A DNA stretch of 11,325 nt from Candidatus Sumerlaeota bacterium (GTDB lineage Bacteria > Sumerlaeota > Sumerlaeia > JADFCT01), in the NCBI GenBank assembly GCA_026398575.1, contig JAPLSP010000500.1, positions 1 through 11,325 of the forward strand. Reading direction: 5' to 3'. The stretch's first letter is position 1; each line of letters begins with the position of its first letter. Positions 1 through 5,538 of the stretch are shown here, one piece after another. The position numbers were made by a program, and so were the translations under genes. The notes under the pieces are model-generated. The model saw only the letters and a list, made by a program, of their open reading frames with translations. It searched no databases and was not told the DNA's origin.

Positions 1-4
1 CAGT

Positions 5-155
5 CGGTTCACCCCCACGTGCGTGGGGAATACGTAGGGTTCTGATTTCTCTCGTGTGTTGGGGCCGGTTCACCCCCACGTGCGTGGGGAATACTATCCG
101 CTGATTGATCGAAATCTTGAAACCTACGGTTCACCCCCACGTGCGTGGGGAATAC
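5..155 (-). CRISPR. Type I-E CRISPR array, leader-proximal end (3 repeats, 2 spacers)
   Basis: Three identical 29-base repeats lie at 5-33, 66-94 and 127-155, separated by two unrelated 32-base spacers (34-65 and 95-126). A 29/32 geometry is the standard for type I-E. Read on the minus strand, the repeat begins GTATTCCCCACG and ends GGTGAACCG. Its centre CCCCACG-CA-CGTGGGG can form a hairpin of 6-7 bp, the expected substrate of Cas6e. The orientation follows the cas operon: cas2, then leader, then array, so 127-155 is the leader-proximal repeat and 95-126 the most recently acquired spacer. Bases 1-4 are the end of a further spacer, so the array continues beyond the left edge. The identical repeats indicate an undegenerated leader end. 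Confidence 0.97.
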
Positions 156-285
156 TCTGCTTTTTGCTGAGAATTATCCATTAATTTACCTTCTAGTCAG
201 TAATGCGATATAAGGCATTATAAATACTTTAAGGTCCTTTTATGAATGCTTATGATTAAACTCCTTTGCCATGAGCTGTGACATC
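156..285 (-). promoter_or_regulatory. CRISPR leader with promoter-like sequence
   Basis: This 130-base AT-rich stretch lies between the cas2 stop codon and the first repeat, where a type I-E leader is expected. On the minus strand it contains a perfect TATAAT (plus positions 217-222). A TTCATA, matching 4 of 6 bases of the -35 consensus, lies 18 bases upstream (plus 241-246). Transcription from it would start near position 210 and run into the array. The leader should also hold the docking sequences for Cas1-Cas2 integration. I found no convincing IHF consensus site. Leader identity is inferred from position and composition; the promoter is a sequence match only. Confidence 0.7.
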
Positions 286-696
286 CTAAAAAACAAGATC
301 TGTTTCAGCACTGCTCTTGCCGCTATCTGGCTCAGGTAGTATGTCGTCATCCTCTGAAGATGGGTGATGCGCCAGCGAGACGCTGGCGCTCCCAGTGGGG
401 GGCGCTGAAGCATCTTCTTTCTTCCTTGGATGGGTGACGAGTTTGAGCCCCTCCCAATTGACGATTCTACGCTTGGTGGCGCCCCAGAATTCAACGTCGA
501 ATCCCTGCTCGTTGTTGGTCCCGTGGAGCAGGATGCATCCGCCGCCATTTGATTTTTCGCAAACTTTCCGCCAGAGATATCCCCGGACAAGAGCCGAGAG
601 ATTGCCCACGAACACGCCCGCTTTGGGCTCAATCATCCAGCGTGTGATTTCCCCCCTGAGCGAGCGGGGAACTTTTTCAAGGATCAGGACTACCAT
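286..696 (-). CDS. cas2: CRISPR-associated endoribonuclease-like protein Cas2, type I-E, with C-terminal tail
   Basis: Cas2 forms the central dimer of the Cas1-Cas2 integrase that inserts new spacers. Residues 1 to about 90 match the I-E Cas2 family: an N-terminal strand ending in E7-K-V-P, then L13-R14-G15, the A26-G27-V28-F29-V30-G31 segment, and the terminal W81-E-G-L-K-L-V strand. The family is usually about 95 residues, and this protein has 136. The extra ~45 residues are Ser/Pro/acid-rich, with an EDDD stretch, and are probably disordered. They do not resemble the DnaQ domain fused to some I-E Cas2 proteins. The ATG at 694-696 has a GGAGG 7 bases upstream (plus 704-708). The start overlaps the end of cas1 by 7 bases, implying translational coupling. 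A perfect palindrome sits inside the tail-coding part (369-389). Confidence 0.93.
   Translation of the reverse strand: MVVLILEKVPRSLRGEITRWMIEPKAGVFVGNLSALVRGYLWRKVCEKSNGGGCILLHGTNNEQGFDVEFWGATKRRIVNWEGLKLVTHPRKKEDASAPPTGSASVSLAHHPSSEDDDILPEPDSGKSSAETDLVF
369..389. repeat. Perfect 9-bp palindrome with 3-base loop inside the cas2 tail
   Basis: Plus-strand GCGCCAGCG-AGA-CGCTGGCGC forms a 9-bp stem with a three-base loop. It lies within the part of cas2 encoding residues 103-110, beyond the conserved fold. A weaker partner hairpin (386-405, with G-T pairs) overlaps its right arm. Stable GC-rich palindromes of this size are typical of dispersed REP-like elements, some of which are known to sit in frame in coding regions. 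Whether this one is dispersed in the host genome cannot be told from one copy. Confidence 0.6.
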
Positions 697-1883
697 TTTA
701 ATTCCTCCATTTGCTCGTCCAGGGTCTTGCGGGGCTTTCGATAATCATAGGGGCCGCTCGGGTACTCCTGCTCGTTGCTTGGCGGTTGCGGTTCCGGCGC
801 CTGGCGGGATGCTCCGGCTTCCTTTGGCGGACTCGCGGCCTCGTTGGAAGCGCCGTCGGCCTTGGGCGCGGCGGTTTGCAGCGGTTGCGGCGCCGAAGCG
901 GGAGAAGGCGGTAGTCCGTCGGTTCCCGTTAGCGCCGCCTCGCTCGCGGCGGGTTCCCACAAGGGCGCGGGCGCCGCCGGATCGGAATTGAAATCTATCA
1001 CCGCGGCATCGCCGCTTTCGGCGGCATCAGCAGCAACAGCAGAAGAAGAAGAAGCGGCGGAGTCCCGCAGTCCGAGCACGAATTCGATGTCGGGAATGAT
1101 ACGTTTGAGAATGCGCCGTTCGCGGAAGGCGTCGCGCAGCCGCAGGCGGACGGCGCGGTCGAGGCCGGGCGGATTGGCGGCGGCCATCTCGAAAGCGACG
1201 GGAATGGTCAACTCGGCTTTGTAGAGATCGGCGATGTCGTAAACGAAGGAGAGTTGCTTGCCGGTGTGGACGAATCCGAGCGCGGGCGAGAATCCCGCAG
1301 ACAGGATCGCGGCGTGGGCGATGCCATAGAGGCAGGCGTTGGCGGCAGACAGGGCGCGGTTGACCGGATCGCTGCGCGTCCAGGCCTCGCGATCATAGGT
1401 GCGGCCCGTCCATTGAATGCCATATTTGCGCGCGGCTTGCTGGTAGGCATCGCGCACGCGGGCGCCCTCCATGCCGCGAATCTGCTGGATCGAAAGGCGC
1501 GTGTCGAGCGGTTCGGGGAAGCGGATTTGATACATGCGCCAGACGACTTCGAGATGGAGTTTTTCATCGAGGCAGAGGCGGGCTTGTTCGAGCAGATGCG
1601 CGGCTTGGCGCGTTTCGCCCATGCCGGCGGCGTAGAAGCGGATGCCTTCCTCGCCGCACCAGACGGCCAGACATCCGTTGTCAGCCAGGGCTTTGATGGC
1701 GGCATGAGTCACCCGCGTTCCCGGCCCCAGCATCAGGAGCGCAAGCGCGGCGGCGGGAACGGGCGTGACGCCGCTCGCGTCATGAATAGCGATGGCCTGC
1801 GCCTCCTGATCCACGCGGCAATGCTCGACATAGAGATACGTCAGCCCATCGCGCACCTTGGGAAGGTCGTGCAGATCATGCAT
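690..1883 (-). CDS. cas1: CRISPR-associated integrase Cas1, type I-E, with long C-terminal extension
   Basis: Cas1 is the catalytic subunit of the spacer integrase. Residues 1 to ~272 match I-E Cas1 throughout, including G53-P-G-T-R-V, the catalytic E139 in R-G-M-E-G, H206 in G-F-V-H-T-G-K, and D216/D219 in V-Y-D-I-A-D. The metal-binding triad Glu-His-Asp is therefore intact. The family is usually about 300 residues, and this protein has 397. Residues ~273-370 are Ala/Pro/Ser-rich and low-complexity, with a Ser run encoded by a short trinucleotide repeat near 1041-1054. They are followed by a charged and aromatic end (Y374-P-S-G-P-Y-D-Y-R-K, then D389-E-Q-M-E-E-L-K-W). The ATG at 1881-1883 has a GGAGGAG 7 bases upstream. 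The gene follows cas6e after 40 bases and overlaps cas2. Confidence 0.95.
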   Translation of the reverse strand: MHDLHDLPKVRDGLTYLYVEHCRVDQEAQAIAIHDASGVTPVPAAALALLMLGPGTRVTHAAIKALADNGCLAVWCGEEGIRFYAAGMGETRQAAHLLEQARLCLDEKLHLEVVWRMYQIRFPEPLDTRLSIQQIRGMEGARVRDAYQQAARKYGIQWTGRTYDREAWTRSDPVNRALSAANACLYGIAHAAILSAGFSPALGFVHTGKQLSFVYDIADLYKAELTIPVAFEMAAANPPGLDRAVRLRLRDAFRERRILKRIIPDIEFVLGLRDSAASSSSAVAADAAESGDAAVIDFNSDPAAPAPLWEPAASEAALTGTDGLPPSPASAPQPLQTAAPKADGASNEAASPPKEAGASRQAPEPQPPSNEQEYPSGPYDYRKPRKTLDEQMEELKW

Positions 1884-1923
1884 GGTTTTTCTCCTCCGTC
1901 GAAAAACCAGGTTGCTTCTTGTT

Positions 1924-2688
1924 TCATGGCTTCGCGACGGAAAGCAGGCCGAAGCCTACCGCTTTTCCTGATCCGATGCCCCGCATGATTGTTTCGGAAA
2001 AAGCGCGAGCGTCCGTCACGCGAAGAACGCCCTCGAACAGCGCAGAGCGGAATCGCATCTTGTGTTTGTTGTTGGACCCAGAAACCCAACCCAGTTGCTC
2101 GACCTTGCATTGCTCGATCTCGAAACCGCAGGGCTGCTTGCTTGACTGGATTTTGTCCTTCAGCCACTCCGCAAGGGCCTCTCCGGGATTCTGTTCTTTC
2201 TCCCATGTGACGGAGACGCGGCGGTGTTTTTCTTTCGCGCCGCCTTCCAGTCTTTCGGCCTTTGACATCTTCATGCGCATGGTAGGATTGGCGCGCAGGC
2301 GGAAACGCAAGCGCTCCCCTTCCGCGAAGTCAGGCGTCCATTCCTTCACAGTCACCGGCGCGCGCAGCATTTCCGGAGCATTGGCAAAAGCATAATCCCA
2401 ATCCGGCCTGCGCGCTGATTGCATAACGATCACCGGTCCGCGTCCGGCCAGCGCATCCACTCGAAACAGGAAACCTTTGTCGGCGTCGCGCTGCTCGTGG
2501 ACATCGGCTGCGAAATCGCCCGGCGCAAACGGCGCCAGAAAGGCGGCGTCTCGCTCGAGTCTTTCCTTCGATGGGAACGCCATCGCCAACCGCTGGTGCA
2601 CGCGATAGACATTGCGCAGCCAAAGGCGGCCCGGCCTCGGGCGGTCGGGATCGTCTCCCACGTTTATCAGAAGACAAGACAGATACAT
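1924..2688 (-). CDS. cas6e: crRNA-processing endoribonuclease Cas6e (CasE)
   Basis: Cas6e cuts the pre-crRNA at each repeat hairpin and stays bound to the 3' handle as a Cascade subunit. The protein starts M-Y-L-S-C-L-L-I-N, as I-E Cas6e proteins do. It carries the Y28-R-V-H-Q segment, in which H31 aligns with the catalytic His20 of E. coli Cas6e. It has the conserved R-L-R-A-N-P-T segment in the middle and ends with the glycine-rich G-I-G-S-G-K-A-V-G-F-G-L-L-S loop. At 254 residues it is longer than the E. coli protein (199), through expanded loops after strand 1 and in the second ferredoxin-like half. The ATG at 2686-2688 is chosen over one 96 bases upstream because of homology and a GAGGAGG 7 bases away. 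It overlaps the cas5 stop by one base (TAATG). Confidence 0.95.
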   Translation of the reverse strand: MYLSCLLINVGDDPDRPRPGRLWLRNVYRVHQRLAMAFPSKERLERDAAFLAPFAPGDFAADVHEQRDADKGFLFRVDALAGRGPVIVMQSARRPDWDYAFANAPEMLRAPVTVKEWTPDFAEGERLRFRLRANPTMRMKMSKAERLEGGAKEKHRRVSVTWEKEQNPGEALAEWLKDKIQSSKQPCGFEIEQCKVEQLGWVSGSNNKHKMRFRSALFEGVLRVTDARAFSETIMRGIGSGKAVGFGLLSVAKP

Positions 2689-3785
2689 TATTCGACCTCC
2701 TCGGCGGCAAGTCTGCGGCGCCGCCGCTCCAATGAACGAAACGCGATAATCTGGCGGCGCTTCTCGGCGATCTGTTCGCGCCATTGAGGCTCCTCAGGAT
2801 TGATGCGGTCCAATCCCATGCCCGCGCCGTATTCCAGCATGGTGACAGCATCGTGACACAAGCGGCACAAGGACCTGAGTTCTTCTACTTGTTCATTGCC
2901 GCCGGCGTGGCGATAGGTAGTGTGCTGCACCGTCGTCGCCATCGCCTTGCAGAAGACGCAGAGACCGGCATCCATTTCCATGCGCTGCTCTCGTTTCTTT
3001 CTGTATTGCGAGTTCGTGTAATCGGCGCGGGGTCTAAGAGGCGGAGGCGTTCCCGATTGGGCGGCCTTCTCATCCACACGAATATCCCCATTCTCGCCGA
3101 CCATCAGTGTCTTTCGGATAACGAAACGAGCCTGATGCGACGGAGGCTCGAAGGACAACGGCGCGTCATACCAGATTTCAGCATCTCGCGGCGCCCTGGG
3201 CTCATTCGATAACGGTCTCCATTCAAGGATGCAGTCTACGGATTCAGGAATGGCGTCGTATTTGAGTCTTCTTTGCAGCGGGTGAGACCGCAACGCTGAG
3301 AGAAGGCTGCTGTGTTCGGAGGGTTCGGCCACGAATGGCGGGCGCGACATCGGGCAGCACTTGCGGCCAAGGTAGAGCGTCCAGCGCGGATGTCGCATGG
3401 CTTGCGCGAGCTCGGCGATTAACGCGGCATCACCTCGCAGGGCGACGAGAAAGCTGGCGTCGCACAAATATTCGCGCCGTGTGAGAATAGCGCCCGGTTT
3501 TAGTTTGCCTTCGGCTGTCGGCATCATCACGCCGCCGCCCACGGTATGGTAATCCCACCATCGAACTCCGGAAGCGTCTATACGGACTCCCATTTCGAGA
3601 GCGTTCAGCCGGGGCAAAGTATCGCGAGCCGCAGGGCGAGAAACGCCCATCGCTGCGCATAACAATCCGAGAACGCCGGATTTGGTAGGCGCTTCGCTGC
3701 TGCGGCGGACGACAAATTTCGATTCCTGATCGCCCCATGCTTGCATAGGGCCTTCGAGACGAAGCAAGAGTGTGTTCGCGCTCAT
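2688..3785 (-). CDS. cas5: Cas5e fused to a C-terminal HNH nuclease domain (Cas5-HNH)
   Basis: Residues 1 to ~229 are Cas5e, which caps the 5' handle of the crRNA in Cascade: L-R-L-E-G-P-M-Q-A-W-G at 8-18, then P33-T-K-S-G-V-L-G-L-L. A linker (~230-268) rich in Pro and Arg leads to an HNH domain at ~270-320. The domain has C276-x2-C279, H288-T-T-Y, A294-G-G-N-E298, L303-R-S-L-C307-x2-C310-H311 and D312-A-V-T. The two CxxC pairs would hold a structural zinc; H288 and H311 are the expected catalytic base and metal ligand. A basic helix (~335-360) ends the protein. At 365 residues it far exceeds the usual ~225-250, and the fusion is continuous with no frameshift. The ATG at 3783-3785 overlaps the cas7 stop (ATGA). 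With no cas3 nearby, this domain is the likely target-DNA nuclease. Position 287 is Gln, where His or Asp is usual. Confidence 0.93.
   Translation of the reverse strand: MSANTLLLRLEGPMQAWGDQESKFVVRRSSEAPTKSGVLGLLCAAMGVSRPAARDTLPRLNALEMGVRIDASGVRWWDYHTVGGGVMMPTAEGKLKPGAILTRREYLCDASFLVALRGDAALIAELAQAMRHPRWTLYLGRKCCPMSRPPFVAEPSEHSSLLSALRSHPLQRRLKYDAIPESVDCILEWRPLSNEPRAPRDAEIWYDAPLSFEPPSHQARFVIRKTLMVGENGDIRVDEKAAQSGTPPPLRPRADYTNSQYRKKREQRMEMDAGLCVFCKAMATTVQHTTYRHAGGNEQVEELRSLCRLCHDAVTMLEYGAGMGLDRINPEEPQWREQIAEKRRQIIAFRSLERRRRRLAAEEVE
2696..2702 (-). promoter_or_regulatory. Ribosome binding site of cas6e
   Basis: Minus-strand GAGGAGG lies 7 bases before the ATG at 2688. It fixes the start there rather than at the in-frame ATG at 2784, whose extra 32 residues have no counterpart in Cas6e and fall inside the HNH-coding part of cas5. 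Confidence 0.8.
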
Positions 3786-5029
3786 GATACAGCCTCGGCA
3801 TTGATAACTTTCTTTTGCACTTCGGCCCAATCAAATCCCAGCGCGCTGATAGTCTTCACGACGAGTTCATCCAGAGACTTGAGGTTTTCGCTTGCCAGCG
3901 GCATTTCCACTTTTTCCTCAATCACAGTCAAAGCATGGTGCAGATTGGGTGAGAACCAGAAGCGATGGTTTGGCTTCCCATAGCCAACGTCCAAGTCGCG
4001 CATGTATTGGGCCAGTTGGGCGATGCTCTGCGAAACGATGTCGCGCGTATCCGTTTTGACGGGGCTTGCGAAGGCGTTGGCATAGCTGATCGGCATTTCT
4101 TTTATTTCCACAGCGACACCGTCAGGAGGATTATGCGCCGCGTAGCTGTTCTGTTTGCCAGTGGGATTGGCAAGCATAGCGCCACGAATGAAAGCGCCAA
4201 CAGTATGCGCGGCCAGTTCTTCGTCGCCTTTCAGATTCTTAACCAGCGTTTCCCAGTGGATCGAGAAATACTTATAGAAACAGGCCGAGGCGAACATTGC
4301 TTCATCTACGAAAGCTGCTCCTGCGTCGTCGCCAGGAACATCGTCGGAGGCGACGTAGTAATCCACTTCCGGGCGCGCTTCGTGTGTCGAGAGCGCATGA
4401 GCTACTTGGAGAGCTGCTGTAACATTCAGGTCCATTCCTTTCCATACGCCCTTATCTTTGGGTTTCTCGCCACTTTCTTCGTCTTTTATCTCGTCCGCGT
4501 CATCAGATTTCCCCTTTTTAGCTTTCTTAGTTTTTTTGGGCTCCAGCATTCTCCCGCAAAGCGCCATATCCGGAGCGGCAGTATGCTCAACAATTAGTTT
4601 GGCAAATTCTACTGCCAGTTGTTGATCCGACTTTTCCTCATTCCGCAGCAGCATAGACATTTCATGGACCGCTTTGTGAGTCGTATATACGCGCCCAGCG
4701 CTTTTATCTTCATCTTTCAGGCTGTCATTATCGCTGCCTCCCTTCTTCTCTTTTGGCGCAATGCCGCAGATTTTAAGGACCCTCATTGCTTTTTCAAACT
4801 TGGATAAATCGAAGCCATCTCCAGCAATTAACTGCCCCAACCGGCGAGTAGCAACGCCACCGAGCAGAGCCTTGAACTCGTCACTCATACGAATGCTTCG
4901 CTTAATGCATTGGCTCGAGATTCGCGAGCGCAATACACCGCCGAAGTAGCACGTCTTGGGCGCGCCCAGATCGTCCCGGTTCAGGTTCGATGGTGGGTGA
5001 TTTTGAATTACATGGATTTCGATTAACAC
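3782..5029 (-). CDS. cas7: Cascade backbone subunit Cas7e (Cse4/CasC)
   Basis: Cas7 polymerises along the crRNA spacer to form the Cascade backbone. The protein has the hallmark N-terminus of the family: I-E-I-H-V-I-Q-N-H, then P13-S-N-L-N-R-D-D-L-G, G30-G-V-L-R-S-R-I-S-S-Q and C41-I-K-R-S. Later come N202-V-T-A-A-L-Q-V-A-H-A-L-S-T-H and the R328-x-T-like D327/D330 region. At 415 residues it is about 50 longer than E. coli CasC. Most of the excess is a Lys/Asp/Glu-rich segment (residues ~162-195) just before the N-V-T-A-A helix. The start is a GTG at 5027-5029, overlapping cse2 by 7 bases. It is chosen over an ATG at 5074 because the homology begins here and an AAGGAGGAG lies 8 bases upstream. 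The stop overlaps the cas5 start (ATGA). Confidence 0.95.
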   Translation of the reverse strand: MLIEIHVIQNHPPSNLNRDDLGAPKTCYFGGVLRSRISSQCIKRSIRMSDEFKALLGGVATRRLGQLIAGDGFDLSKFEKAMRVLKICGIAPKEKKGGSDNDSLKDEDKSAGRVYTTHKAVHEMSMLLRNEEKSDQQLAVEFAKLIVEHTAAPDMALCGRMLEPKKTKKAKKGKSDDADEIKDEESGEKPKDKGVWKGMDLNVTAALQVAHALSTHEARPEVDYYVASDDVPGDDAGAAFVDEAMFASACFYKYFSIHWETLVKNLKGDEELAAHTVGAFIRGAMLANPTGKQNSYAAHNPPDGVAVEIKEMPISYANAFASPVKTDTRDIVSQSIAQLAQYMRDLDVGYGKPNHRFWFSPNLHHALTVIEEKVEMPLASENLKSLDELVVKTISALGFDWAEVQKKVINAEAVS

Positions 5030-5538
5030 GGTGTTTTCTCCTCCTTGTCTATATTCAGAAATTGCGCCGCCCATCCGCGGCGCGTCTTTTCCCGTTCCCA
5101 GATCGAAAGGTCATCGGTCAGCTGCGCCCAGTCCACTGATAGCCCGGCCTTCTTCAATTCGTTGAGCGCCCATTGAAGCATCGGCTCGATGGCGCTGAGT
5201 GGAGTTTGGAGCAGTTCATCAAAGCATTCCTGCTTCCTTGCTTTTGTTTTCTCATCTCGCCTGCAGACCCTTCCCATCTGCGCCGCAAGATAATTGAATT
5301 CACCTGCTTGGTGAGCGAGCGGGCGGAAGGCGTAGAGCTTCGCCACCAGCCAAGCCACCGTACGCCGCGGCGCTCTCTGATTTTTTTCGCGCAGCGGCCA
5401 CCACAAGCCCGCGAACAAATCGAAGGCATCCACGCTCTTGTCCAGCGGCGATCCCGCATGCTTTCGCAAGAGGCCAAGATCGCCTTCTTTGAGCGAGCAA
5501 AGAATCCGAATATAATCTTCCGTCGCTTTTGAGCTCAT
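5023..5538 (-). CDS. cse2: Cascade small subunit Cse2 (CasB, Cas11)
   Basis: Cse2 dimerises in the belly of Cascade and helps hold the displaced target strand. The 171-residue, helix-rich sequence fits the family (E. coli CasB 160 residues). It has an early G-D-L-G-L-L-R-K-H-A-G segment corresponding to the family's conserved L-R-R region, then F40-D-L-F-A-G-L-W, and near the end W148-E-R-E-K-T-R-R-G-W-A, the usual closing helix. The start ATG (5536-5538) overlaps the cse1 stop in the sequence ATGA, and its stop overlaps the cas7 GTG start. These junctions place it in a single translationally coupled unit with cse1 and cas7. Confidence 0.92.
   Translation of the reverse strand: MSSKATEDYIRILCSLKEGDLGLLRKHAGSPLDKSVDAFDLFAGLWWPLREKNQRAPRRTVAWLVAKLYAFRPLAHQAGEFNYLAAQMGRVCRRDEKTKARKQECFDELLQTPLSAIEPMLQWALNELKKAGLSVDWAQLTDDLSIWEREKTRRGWAAQFLNIDKEEKTPC
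5038..5046 (-). promoter_or_regulatory. Ribosome binding site of cas7
   Basis: Minus-strand AAGGAGGAG lies 8 bases before the GTG at 5029, within the 3' end of cse2. It is the strongest Shine-Dalgarno match in the operon and decides for the GTG start. The strength fits the need for about six Cas7 copies per Cascade, which is an inference. Confidence 0.8.

Noticed and set aside
240..285. IHF-like sequence in the leader
   Set aside because: The best candidate (AATCAT plus ATT) misses several consensus positions, including key T bases.
1254..1988. Long open frames on the plus strand opposite cas1 and, at 9091-10035, opposite the GxGYxYP gene
   Set aside because: They are antisense to genes with strong family matches and arise from GC-rich codon use; their translations show no recognisable domain.
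3785..3830. Upstream ATG for cas5 (15 extra residues)
   Set aside because: Family homology begins at the ATG at 3785, which overlaps the cas7 stop as ATGA and has a GAGG in front.
5030..5074. ATG start for cas7 at 5074
   Set aside because: It lies inside cse2, adds residues without homology, and the strong Shine-Dalgarno sequence serves the GTG at 5029.
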